From Thermoplasmatales archaeon ex4484_6 (GTDB lineage Archaea; Thermoplasmatota; Penumbrarchaeia; Penumbrarchaeales; Penumbrarchaeaceae): 16,199 nucleotides of DNA. The notes under the pieces were generated by a model. The model was not told where the DNA came from, ran no database searches, and saw only the letters and a program-made list of their open reading frames with translations. The translations under genes were made by a program, and so were the position numbers. Below, piece by piece: positions 6,786 through 14,061 of this stretch (position 1 is the stretch's first letter; every line of letters starts with the position of its first letter). The stretch lies in assembly GCA_002254385.1 (NCBI GenBank), contig NJDO01000031.1:1-16199 (forward strand), read 5' to 3'.

Positions 6786-6809
6786 TAAGGTTATCGAATT
6801 AACCCCTTA
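6786..6809. promoter_or_regulatory. Imperfect inverted repeat before TrmB-like regulator (possible operator)
   Basis: TAAGGTTA and TAACCCCTTA flank a TCGAAT core, with a perfect inner GGTTA/TAACC pair at 6789-6804. It lies about 20-45 bases upstream of the regulator's ATG, where it would overlap the promoter. Autoregulation by the adjacent winged-helix protein is an inference from position. Confidence 0.35.
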
Positions 6810-6830
6810 CATGTGAACAGGAGCGAGACC

Positions 6831-7196
6831 ATGGATGTCAAAGCGTTCCCCAAGATAGGAGCAAATTGCGAGAACGCCGTAAGATGTTTCTTCGACCTCA
6901 ACCAGCAGGACCTGAGGGTCTACCGGGAACTGCTGGAGAACGGCCCGGGTACCGCCCAGGAGATAGGTGAGAGAATAGGCAGGGACCGGTCGACCGCATA
7001 CAGATCGGCCTCGAAGCTCGTTGCCAATCACCTTGCGGTGAAGCTCGTGAAGAACCGGGGAGGCGGGGGTATATATCATGTATACCAGGCCGTCGACCCT
7101 TTCCAGGTTCAGACACTTCTCAAGGAGGCCATAGAGGAGTGGTACAACGAGGTCATGAACGTCGTCGAGAGAACGGCCGGTGAACTAAGAGGCTGA
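6831..7196 (+). CDS. TrmB-like winged-helix transcriptional regulator
   Basis: A 121-residue DNA-binding protein. After a short N-terminal extension, a winged helix runs from about residue 20 to 85. LNQQDLRVYRELLENGPGTA forms the first helices, EIGERIGRDRSTAYRSASKLV (44-64) the helix-turn-helix, and KNRGGGGIYHVYQAVDP the wing. The C-terminal helix (FQVQTLLKEAIEEWYNEVMN) probably dimerises. This resembles small archaeal TrmB/MarR-type regulators that lack a sugar-binding domain. ATG 6831 is favoured over GTG 6813 because AGGAG sits about 8 bases upstream of it. It is divergent from the thioredoxin gene with an inverted repeat between them, and its 3' end overlaps the flippase gene by 12 bases on the opposite strand. 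Confidence 0.82.
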   Translation: MDVKAFPKIGANCENAVRCFFDLNQQDLRVYRELLENGPGTAQEIGERIGRDRSTAYRSASKLVANHLAVKLVKNRGGGGIYHVYQAVDPFQVQTLLKEAIEEWYNEVMNVVERTAGELRG

Positions 7197-8234
7197 TCTT
7201 CCTCGCTTTCCGCTCAATATGTTGAGAATTATCATCGATAGATATCCCAGACCTATCTCGAATACATAAACGTTCATCTGGGACAGAATGGAAACCGTAA
7301 GGGCTATGGACACCGGAACACCGGTGGCAAGATAGAGCCCCGTAAGGCTTGATTCCGCTATTCCGACCATGCCCGGGAGCTGTGACATGAGGCCGACAAG
7401 GAAGGCTATCATCACAACCGTGGAAACTGTCAGAAAGGGCTGGCTGTGACCCACTGCAAGGAAGAACATGTATGCTGCCGAGAACCTGAACGCATACATG
7501 GAAATCCCCAATATCAGGTCCAGGAGCATGAACAGTGGTTTTCGGGACAGCACCTTGAAGGATGACTTGAACTCCATTATGCCGCTCCGGACCTTTTCGA
7601 CGAAGAATCCTCTGTCCCTGTACTTTCCCCTGAGTATGAATTTGGATATGCGGTAAATCAGACCGCCGATCTTTCTCGATCTACCCTCGCCCATACCCTT
7701 GAAAAGATAGTAGGAGATGATACCCACGCCGGTCCAGAACAGTATGAAGGCGCCGAGGAAATACTCGACGATCCGGGGCATATCGAATTCGTAGGTCATG
7801 TATATGGACAGGGGAATGAGCACCACGATCTGGGTGATTGTCAATGTCATCTTGTCCATCATCGTCGCGGCGAACACCGTCGAAAAGCGGGCATGATATC
7901 TCTTGGCAATCGCCCTTGCCCGGAGAGGCTCGCCCGCAACCCTCCCGGAGGGTGTCGTGATGTTCACGAAGTTCCCGTACATGTTGGCAAGGGCGACATA
8001 CGGGAAATATGCTCCGGGAACCCTTCTTTTCACGAGGAGGTGATACTTGATGGCCCAGGAAAGCTGCACACCGATATGGCATGCAAGGGCAAGAGCAAAG
8101 TATTCCGGCCGGATGTGCGCGATTATCCCGAGGACCTCACCGCCGAACCTTGCGAACATCACCGCAAGGACTATGAAAAGAAGGAACAGGGCAATCCAGG
8201 TCAAGGTACGTTTCCTTCTTCCCTTTTCCCGCAT
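7185..8234 (-). CDS. UPF0104 / LPG-synthase-TM flippase-like membrane protein
   Basis: A 349-residue polytopic membrane protein of the UPF0104 (COG0392, AglD/LPG-synthase transmembrane) family. A basic N-terminus precedes the first membrane helix (11-29), and about seven to eight hydrophobic segments follow. The family block is seen at 88-129: NFVNITTPSGRVAGEPLRAR, then FSTVFAATMMDKM. A late conserved loop reads LPGMVGIAESSLTGLY. Family members are thought to move lipid-linked substrates across membranes or to act with glycosyltransferases; the substrate here cannot be told, and no glycosyltransferase lies next to it. A TATA box at 8257-8264 predicts a leaderless message starting at the ATG. 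Its 3' end overlaps the convergent regulator gene. Confidence 0.85.
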   Translation of the reverse strand: MREKGRRKRTLTWIALFLLFIVLAVMFARFGGEVLGIIAHIRPEYFALALACHIGVQLSWAIKYHLLVKRRVPGAYFPYVALANMYGNFVNITTPSGRVAGEPLRARAIAKRYHARFSTVFAATMMDKMTLTITQIVVLIPLSIYMTYEFDMPRIVEYFLGAFILFWTGVGIISYYLFKGMGEGRSRKIGGLIYRISKFILRGKYRDRGFFVEKVRSGIMEFKSSFKVLSRKPLFMLLDLILGISMYAFRFSAAYMFFLAVGHSQPFLTVSTVVMIAFLVGLMSQLPGMVGIAESSLTGLYLATGVPVSIALTVSILSQMNVYVFEIGLGYLSMIILNILSGKRGRSAS

Positions 8235-8256
8235 GTATCGTGAAATGTCCTTTCAC

Positions 8257-8264
8257 TATTTAAT
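8257..8264 (-). promoter_or_regulatory. TATA box of the UPF0104 gene
   Basis: The element attaaata (minus strand), in the 36-bp gap after the transporter gene, is centred 26 bases before ATG 8234. The gene therefore has its own promoter, giving a leaderless transcript. Confidence 0.5.
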
Positions 8265-8270
8265 TGGATA

Positions 8271-10400
8271 TCAGGAGAACGGCAGCACCAGCCATATCGC
8301 AAGGAGGGTTCCGATGATGGCCTCACCGATGTAGAGCCCGGTCATTATCATGAACGAATCCAGAAGGCGGAAGGTCTTCTCCCTCTCGCTCCAATTCCTT
8401 TCCCTGGCCTTCCTGGCAAGATATTTCCTCTCCCATATCTCCCTTGCAGCCCCGCCGGTTATCATCATCAGGGTGTATTGAAGGGGCAGGTACATCCCCA
8501 GACCGAAAGCCGTCCCCATTCCCAGGAGCAGCTCGACGGCAACGCCTATGAATATACCAAGGAAGAACATGGAGAACATCACCTTTCCCCCGGCGAGTAT
8601 CTGCACGAATACGGCGAAAGCATGGGCCTGCGGTGCTTCGAGCTCAAGGTCCCCGCTGGCCAGACGGGATGCGAAAAAGGCAGCGGCCAGGGCAGCCGCG
8701 GGAGTCCCTATCAGAATGGCCACGGATTCACCTCTTATGAGGTGCATGGGTCTCGTTCCGGCATAGAGGCCGGCCTTGAAATCCCACATTATCTCAGAGG
8801 AGAGCGATATGGCCGAACCGAACACGGTTGTACCAACAAGGGCCATCAGGATTATCTCGCTCTTTCCACCCCCGAAAGGGACCGCTGCGTTGGTCAGGGT
8901 GAAAACACCGAACAGGAGCAGGAGGGTCAGAAACGAAGTGCCCGAAACAGGGGTTGTCCCCACCTCACCCGAGATCTTGACGGCAATTGCCCCCAGTCCG
9001 AAAGTGAGCACCACCAACAGAGCGGAGAATGCAAGGGATGCAAGCCATGGAAAGCCCCCGAACAACCAGAATGCCGTAAAGATAAGCACGAACGCTGTTC
9101 CCGCCACTATCCAGATGTGCTGGGTGGGCCATTCATACCACCCCTTTCCGGGGACCCATTCCCTCTTCTCCCCCTCCGTGGTCTTCGTGATGTCCGTGAG
9201 TACCGTTTTGAACGTGGGTATCATCTTGAGGAGGGCCGTTGTCCCTCCGCCGAGAATGGCCCCTATCGCGATCAGTTTGGCGATTCCCGCTGCAGCCCCG
9301 AAAGCGGGCGAGGGATAGGGGATGTATGCGCTCAACTCACTCGGAGGCAGCGGGAGAGCGTGGGTTGAGAGATACCCGGAACCCCCGTACTTCTCCAGAA
9401 TGGGAACATATATCGGCACATCCAGGAAGTATGCCATGGGAACGATGAAGAACCAGGTCACGAACGAACCTGCGGCCACTATGAATGCAACACGGAACTT
9501 GAGGAACCAGCCGATGGCGAACCCGATTCCGGTGAACTCGTACGAGATATGGGTCCATGTGGACATGGAATAGGGCATGTGTATCCGCCCGTGGCTGTAC
9601 CAGCTCCCCAGACCGATGCCCCGCATCACCCTGGTCAGTACAGGAAGCTTGTCCGACCCCATGGGAAAATCCCTGAGAAAGGCAAAACCGAACATTGCCA
9701 GGAACGAATACAGAACGAGTTTGATTGACCTGGCGGCATGCTTTACGCTTCCCTCCGACAGATTGTTGGATATGTCCAGAAGCTTCACGAAAGCCTGGAA
9801 ACCCGGGGCCGGAAGGGGGTCCTCGACCTGCCAGAGCCTCCTGAATATTATGAAGTACATGAGCCCCATCAGCGAGGCGAAGAACGATGCAACGATCGCC
9901 AGCGGAACGATGTTCGTTGATTCGATGAGATGCGGCGGGATCAGGGGGTTGCCGTCCGCCATGACGTACTGGGAGGATTCCGCCAGAAGGTATATCGCCG
10001 GAAAGGTGAACACGAATCCGGTCACCGTCCTGTCCGTTGCCGTTGCCGAGCCCGAGGCGATATTGACCTGGGTAGGTTTCCATCTCCTCCACATACCCAC
10101 GAGATAGGACACATAGAAGGCCCCCCCTGTCACAAGACCGATCTTGAGAGCGATGTACTGCGATATGATGGTGAAGGGGAGCCCCACAAGGAGTATGACA
10201 AGCAGAAGTTTTCCCCAGGAGAAGTGTGATCTCTCGAAGCTCGCGGTCCTGTTCTTGGCATCCAGGTACTCTTCAAGGACCTCGGTGTTCAGGTTGGAAT
10301 ACATCTCGACATCGAACCACTGGAGGGTGCCTTTCTCGATGGCCTCGAGACCCTTCGGGGTCGGTGGCTGTCTGTAGGCTGACCTTCTGACCCTGGCCAT
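8271..10400 (-). CDS. OPT family transporter
   Basis: A 709-residue membrane protein of the oligopeptide transporter (OPT, COG1297) superfamily. These are proton-coupled carriers of oligopeptides or metal chelates in characterised members. A 60-residue cytoplasmic N-terminus precedes roughly 14-16 hydrophobic segments. Family marks include KIGLVTGGAFYVSYLVG (86-102), ISGEVGTTPVSGTSFLTLLL (476-495), WDFKAGLYAGTRP (539-551), GESVAILIGTPAAA (557-570) and GMGTAFGLGMYLPL (627-640). The substrate cannot be read from sequence. ATG 10400 has only a weak upstream ribosome-binding match. The gene begins 23 bases after atpD stops and is probably co-transcribed with it. Confidence 0.88.
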   Translation of the reverse strand: MARVRRSAYRQPPTPKGLEAIEKGTLQWFDVEMYSNLNTEVLEEYLDAKNRTASFERSHFSWGKLLLVILLVGLPFTIISQYIALKIGLVTGGAFYVSYLVGMWRRWKPTQVNIASGSATATDRTVTGFVFTFPAIYLLAESSQYVMADGNPLIPPHLIESTNIVPLAIVASFFASLMGLMYFIIFRRLWQVEDPLPAPGFQAFVKLLDISNNLSEGSVKHAARSIKLVLYSFLAMFGFAFLRDFPMGSDKLPVLTRVMRGIGLGSWYSHGRIHMPYSMSTWTHISYEFTGIGFAIGWFLKFRVAFIVAAGSFVTWFFIVPMAYFLDVPIYVPILEKYGGSGYLSTHALPLPPSELSAYIPYPSPAFGAAAGIAKLIAIGAILGGGTTALLKMIPTFKTVLTDITKTTEGEKREWVPGKGWYEWPTQHIWIVAGTAFVLIFTAFWLFGGFPWLASLAFSALLVVLTFGLGAIAVKISGEVGTTPVSGTSFLTLLLLFGVFTLTNAAVPFGGGKSEIILMALVGTTVFGSAISLSSEIMWDFKAGLYAGTRPMHLIRGESVAILIGTPAAALAAAFFASRLASGDLELEAPQAHAFAVFVQILAGGKVMFSMFFLGIFIGVAVELLLGMGTAFGLGMYLPLQYTLMMITGGAAREIWERKYLARKARERNWSEREKTFRLLDSFMIMTGLYIGEAIIGTLLAIWLVLPFS

Positions 10401-10423
10401 CGTTCACACATCCATCATCAATC

Positions 10424-11089
10424 TCAGGAAACGGATGTCTCCCGTTCGATTCGATCCCTCTTCTCCATCAGAGCCTTTATCCTCTTCCTGCGAAAGAAGT
10501 CCTCCCTCTCCCTCTCCTGCAGCTGCATCGTGATGTACCTCTCGGTGTTCTTCAACCGTGGGATGAATATATGCTCCAGTGCGTTCACCCTTCTCTTCGT
10601 CTTCTCTATTTCGATGGCAAGCCGCTCCATGGAACCCTCAACCTCAGCCAGACTGAGCAGCCTTTCAAGGGCCTTCCTGTATCCCTTGGCGGCATCATCC
10701 AGTGCTTGAGGGGTGTTTCCTATCGACCAGGGAAGCTCCGTTTTCACCTCCGAAGGGGTGGAGATCACGGGAACCCTCACACCCATTATATTCAGGGTGC
10801 TGATATCCAGTTCCGGATAAGGGTCCATCCCCCTTGACATGACCTCGACACCATCGTATCCCATACGGGTCATGGCCTCGCCAAGCGAGATCCCGGCACT
10901 CTTGAAGGAGTCCACGACCTCCTTCTTCAGTTCGTTCCTCTTCTTCAGCACTTCGAAGAAATTGACTATGAGGGCGTCCCGCTTCTCTCCCAGAAGCTTG
11001 TGCCCCTTCTCGGCCAGAATCCTCTTCTTTCTTATGGAAAGCAGTTCCATCCTTGTCGGGTTGATACCCTCGATGATCTCCTGGGCCAT
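10424..11089 (-). CDS. atpD: A-type (archaeal/vacuolar) ATP synthase subunit D
   Basis: This 221-residue protein is the central-stalk D subunit linking the catalytic A3B3 head to the membrane rotor. Diagnostic features are the N-terminal PTRMELLSIRKKRILAEKGH (11-30) followed by KLLGEKRDAL, and the C-terminal coiled coil with KRRVNALEHIFIPRL (165-179) and EREDFFRRKRIK. Length is typical. ATG 11089 has GGTG about 9 bases upstream, and a TATA-like ggataaagatatcc at 11123-11136 gives it its own promoter. No other ATPase subunit is in the window: upstream is tyrS and downstream an OPT transporter. In many archaea D ends the atp operon after A and B, so here it has been separated. Confidence 0.95.
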   Translation of the reverse strand: MAQEIIEGINPTRMELLSIRKKRILAEKGHKLLGEKRDALIVNFFEVLKKRNELKKEVVDSFKSAGISLGEAMTRMGYDGVEVMSRGMDPYPELDISTLNIMGVRVPVISTPSEVKTELPWSIGNTPQALDDAAKGYRKALERLLSLAEVEGSMERLAIEIEKTKRRVNALEHIFIPRLKNTERYITMQLQEREREDFFRRKRIKALMEKRDRIERETSVS

Positions 11090-11157
11090 GTCACCGCACC
11101 TTTACAGGGTTTGAACGAGAACGGATAAAGATATCCACTTGATATAGATAGCGGAGC

Positions 11158-12561
11158 TCACCTTCCTATGGACCTTGATTCCCTCTTGACCACTTCAAGG
11201 GTCTTGGGATTCTTCTTGAAATATTCCCTGAACATCGAAAGGATGTCCACCATCTGCGCTGCAACGGCCTTCTTCAGGTCCGCCGGATGAAGCTGTTTCT
11301 TGATGAAGAGTTCCCGGAGCTTCCCGTACGAATCGATGGAAAGATCCCCGCCCCATTTCTCGGGTCTCTTTATCTCGAGGGTCCTTCCCGCGGGGAAGAT
11401 TATCAGCTTGCATATATCCATCACCGGATTGTCCGGAACCCCCTCCGGGCACCAGGCTTTCTTCACCTTCCTCCGGATGTCATCCTCACCATCGTGAAGA
11501 TAGATACCCGAATCCGGATCGGATTTGGACATCTTCGCCTGGGAAATCGAATCCTCCTCCACTCCCAGGTAGGCGAACAGTTCCCTTCTTGCAACGTTGA
11601 GCTGCTTGTCAAGGGCATGCAGATCGTCATCATCCATTGCCATCTCGGTAGTGCCACTGCCCGACAGAACGGAGAGAACATGGGTCTTTCCCCCCACCCT
11701 TCTCTTCCCCGCCATCAGAACCTCCAGGGCCTTGTGGCGTTTGGTGGAATCGGTCCTTGAGAGGCCTGCAAGAAGGGAACGGGTCCCATCGGAGATCAGA
11801 TCGCTCTCCATCAGTATGGCCATGTCCTCCTCGATCCTCTCCGCAAGGGCATCATAGTCTATCCCCCCGGTGGGGCCGGTTATCATCTCCATCCTGCCAC
11901 CTTTGGTCAGGCTGGGGAGAAGAGAGGTATGAAGGGCCGTGGGTTTCTTCCATCCCAGTTTCTCGGCCGCATCCCTTGCGAGCATGTGGGCATGACGCTG
12001 GTCCATTCCGCCTATTGCAAGCTGGACACCGAGTTCGAAGATGTCCGCTGCCTGCATCGAGGGATATATGAACTTGGATGAATCAAGCTCCCCCTCGTCC
12101 TCCTTCCTTCCCATTACCGTCATGGCTCGTTTTATCCTTGAAAGGGAGGCCGACTTGGCAACCCTCAGAACCTTCTCCCAGTAACCTGCATTGTCGGCAA
12201 GGTCGGAGGCCCATCTGAAGTTCAGTTTACCCTTCTCGATGGCATCTCCCAGGCCGTATGCCTTGTAGCATTCCACGAAGTAGTCGCCGCATACCCTTAT
12301 CTTTTCCAGGTCGCCACCGAACTTGTCATTTATGAAAGCATGCCAGTCCGCCAGGAGAATGTCCACCGCGAATCCCGCCTCTATGAGCTGCTCTATCTTC
12401 CTCGTGATTATGAGCCACCCGATATGAATGAAGCCGGAGGGCTCGTAACCCACGTACGCTCTGGGTTCCTCGAACTCCGCAAGAACCTCCCTAATCTCCC
12501 TCTCGGTCACAACTTCCTCGGCTCCGTCAAGGACCAGCTCCAGCTTCCTTTCCAGCTCCAT
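11158..12561 (-). CDS. tyrS: Tyrosyl-tRNA synthetase with a large pre-KMSKS insertion
   Basis: This 467-residue class I synthetase charges tRNA-Tyr. It follows the archaeal TyrRS plan: AYVGYEPSGFIHIGWL (HIGH-type motif at 45-48, here HIGW), LLADWHAFIND, FIYPSMQAADIFELG (tyrosine-pocket Q and D), GGMDQRHAHMLAR (184-196) and KMSKSDPDSGIYLHDG (343-358), then EIKRPEKWGGDLSIDSYGKL. Between LLPSLTKGG (about 222) and the KMSKS loop sit about 119 extra residues, rich in charged helices, where typical archaeal enzymes have only a few; this explains the length against the usual 305-365. ATG 12561 is chosen by homology and GGTG upstream; the open frame continues 101 codons further, but that part lies antisense to the neighbouring gene. 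Confidence 0.93.
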   Translation of the reverse strand: MELERKLELVLDGAEEVVTEREIREVLAEFEEPRAYVGYEPSGFIHIGWLIITRKIEQLIEAGFAVDILLADWHAFINDKFGGDLEKIRVCGDYFVECYKAYGLGDAIEKGKLNFRWASDLADNAGYWEKVLRVAKSASLSRIKRAMTVMGRKEDEGELDSSKFIYPSMQAADIFELGVQLAIGGMDQRHAHMLARDAAEKLGWKKPTALHTSLLPSLTKGGRMEMITGPTGGIDYDALAERIEEDMAILMESDLISDGTRSLLAGLSRTDSTKRHKALEVLMAGKRRVGGKTHVLSVLSGSGTTEMAMDDDDLHALDKQLNVARRELFAYLGVEEDSISQAKMSKSDPDSGIYLHDGEDDIRRKVKKAWCPEGVPDNPVMDICKLIIFPAGRTLEIKRPEKWGGDLSIDSYGKLRELFIKKQLHPADLKKAVAAQMVDILSMFREYFKKNPKTLEVVKRESRSIGR

Positions 12562-12621
12562 ATCGAACACCTGCACAGATCGGAATCGGTAAGCTAATAA
12601 GGGGGCCCCTACTTTAAATTG
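12562..12621. promoter_or_regulatory. Divergent promoter region (tyrS / DUF2797 gene)
   Basis: This 60-bp gap serves both directions. For tyrS, minus-strand caatttaaagt (12611-12621) is a TATA element implying a leader of roughly 30 nt. For the plus-strand gene, gctaataagg (about 12592-12601) is a weaker element placed for a leaderless transcript starting at 12622. Confidence 0.45.
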
Positions 12622-13587
12622 ATGATGGACCCAACAGTCCCGGGAAAGATACCTCATGAATCGGGCGTGGACAGGGCCCTTGACGGGGCCCTGTTCGACG
12701 TTCCGTACCACGTTCTCGGATACGAATGGAGTGAGGACGGACCTGTCCTCACGCTGCTGCCGCTTGCCATGGAAGGGAGCGGGCTCGTTCCGGATGGGAG
12801 GCATTTCGAGATACGACCGGTCAAATGGAGAGAGGTGGAGTTCAGGATTTCTCGGTCCCGCCACTGCACCGGAAGGTTCGAGGGTGGCGAATATATACCC
12901 TGCCCCCTCTCGGAAGAGGTGACGCTGTTCTCCCAGTGTCCATCATGCATGTCCCACGATATTCCCGACCCGGACTGCATCTTCGAGCCCCACTGCAATA
13001 CGGGAAGCTGCGGGGCATCCTTCTGCCGGAAGGAGCATGTCGTCTACATCACCTCCTTCCGGGGGCACCACAAGGTCGGCATGACGCAGCTTGAAAGGTA
13101 TCTGACAAGGGGACGGGAGCAGGGGGCCGATATCATCCTCCCCCTCTTCGTTTTGAAGGACAGATATTCCGCAAGGTTCATGGAAAAGGAGGTGTCAAGG
13201 ACCCTGAAGATACCGCAATCGGTGAGATCCGGCGTGAAGTTGAGGAGCTGGTCGGGCCCTCTCAGGATGAGTGAACAGCGGAAGGCCCTTGAGCGTCTGA
13301 AGGAGAGGGTGGTCTCGAGATGGAAAGATATCGTCGGCGGTATGCCTCCGTCCGTCAATATCGGGAAAGGACCCGAGGGAACGGATATCCCTCCCGCGGA
13401 GCTCGATTATCCACTGGAAGAGCCCTTGAGCTCCCCCCCGATGCGTTACAGGAAAAAAGTGCTGAGGGGGGAGGTCATGGGATTCAAGGGCAGTTACATG
13501 ATATTCCGTTCCGGAGGGTTGAGGGCCTTTCGTATGGGGGAGCTCCCCGGAAGCGTTCTCTACTTCAGAGACAGGCTGGAATCCTGA
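12622..13587 (+). CDS. DUF2797 family protein (cysteine cluster plus GIY-YIG-like core)
   Basis: A 321-residue protein. Cysteines at 82, 94, 106, 109, 119, 125, 130 and 135 include CPSC and look like metal ligands. They are followed by HVVYITSFRGHHKVGMTQLE (139-158), then a conserved R and QGAD (167-170). This 'VYIT...hKVGmT...R...QGA' pattern is the DUF2797 signature and recalls the GIY-YIG nuclease core; a nuclease role is inference. The C-terminal 120 residues are unrecognised. The start could be ATG 12622 or ATG 12625; the first is used. The gene is divergent from tyrS. Confidence 0.78.
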   Translation: MMDPTVPGKIPHESGVDRALDGALFDVPYHVLGYEWSEDGPVLTLLPLAMEGSGLVPDGRHFEIRPVKWREVEFRISRSRHCTGRFEGGEYIPCPLSEEVTLFSQCPSCMSHDIPDPDCIFEPHCNTGSCGASFCRKEHVVYITSFRGHHKVGMTQLERYLTRGREQGADIILPLFVLKDRYSARFMEKEVSRTLKIPQSVRSGVKLRSWSGPLRMSEQRKALERLKERVVSRWKDIVGGMPPSVNIGKGPEGTDIPPAELDYPLEEPLSSPPMRYRKKVLRGEVMGFKGSYMIFRSGGLRAFRMGELPGSVLYFRDRLES

Positions 13588-13800
13588 CCGGTGTGCCATA
13601 TAAGAAGCTCATCCGGCTCCGATCGAAAGGACGGAGCTCAACGGTTTCATTCGATCAGGTCCCTCTTCCCCTCGGGAAAGATCAATCCAAGGATCATGAG
13701 TATCGGGATGATAATCATTGAAACAAAGAACAATTCCTTTCCAGAGAGGGGATAGCCCCAATTACCACAAGAAGATGGATGTAAAGGAGTTAGAGAGGGG
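13588..13800. other. Intergenic stretch left of the AbiE cassette
   Basis: No firmly supported gene. GCTCCG 13616-13621 pairs with CGGAGC 13632-13637 just after the DUF2797 gene and may mark its 3' end. A very small minus-strand hydrophobic ORF (13647-13718) is listed separately. Sequence becomes A+T-richer toward the first direct repeat. Confidence 0.35.
13647..13718 (-). CDS. Possible tiny membrane peptide
   Basis: From ATG 13718, 23 residues: a hydrophobic run IIIPILMILGLIF, then a charged tail EGKRDLIE. A TTG at 13733 would add five residues. The frame stays open further upstream without another good start, so it could also be the C-terminal remnant of a longer membrane protein. The single helix plus charged tail is the only support, and chance is a real alternative. 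Confidence 0.2.
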   Translation of the reverse strand: MIIIPILMILGLIFPEGKRDLIE

Positions 13801-13924
13801 GGTAATAAATCGGAAACGAGTGATAATACATTCGTATCCGAACTCTTTACCCCCACCCCTCGAAGTATGGTGGGCAAAGGGAATTGAGGAGTATTTAAGG
13901 AAACAAACGACTGGATACTTTTGA
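13801..13924 (+). repeat. Direct repeat A, left flank of the AbiE cassette
   Basis: About 124 bases matching 16057-16182 in the same orientation, roughly four fifths identical by eye with one or two small indels. In order it contains an inverted repeat (13810-13841), a C-rich tract acccccacccct, a TATA-like tatttaag at 13892-13899 and a final gactggatacttttga. It may be a duplicated promoter/operator block, a short non-autonomous element, or the arms of a transposed cassette. Confidence 0.75.
13810..13841. promoter_or_regulatory. Imperfect palindrome in repeat A (possible AbiEi operator)
   Basis: Left arm TCGGAAACGAGTG and right arm CATTCGTATCCGA flank a 6-nt loop; two of 13 pairs are broken, both by changes in the left arm relative to copy B. 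It lies about 50 bases before the TATA-like box of repeat A. AbiEi proteins are known to repress their own operons by binding inverted repeats, so a regulatory role is plausible but inferred. Confidence 0.4.
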
Positions 13925-14061
13925 TTTCCAATATGATAAAAAGGATACTTGCCGAGGTAAATCGATTTATCTTGAGCTCCGGATATGGACGGGTCGAAAC
14001 CCGCTAACCGTGCCATAACAAAGATAAAATAGTTCTCATTTACATACGCCCAACACTACAA
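13925..14061. other. Leader region between repeat A and abiEi, with T-arm-like hairpin
   Basis: CGGGT 13990-13994 and ACCCG 13999-14003 form a short hairpin around CGAA. With the following ...CCGTGCCA (CCA at 14013-14015) it resembles a tRNA T-arm and 3' end lacking one T of the T-loop. No acceptor partner or cloverleaf could be found, so it is at best a relic. A TATA-like gataaaatag (14022-14031) stands about 35 bases before ATG 14062 and may drive the cassette, alternatively to the box in repeat A. Confidence 0.35.

Noticed and set aside
8478..10092. Long open frames on both strands inside the OPT transporter gene
   Set aside because: They are shadow frames caused by codon bias; their products are low-complexity, charged and without hydrophobic pattern or family motifs.
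12562..12864. 101-codon N-terminal extension of TyrRS
   Set aside because: It runs antisense through the DUF2797 start, passes over both promoters, and has no counterpart in archaeal TyrRS, which begins close to MELERK.
13925..14015. A complete tRNA gene upstream of abiEi
   Set aside because: No acceptor, D or anticodon arms could be paired with the T-arm-like hairpin, and the T-loop lacks a base.
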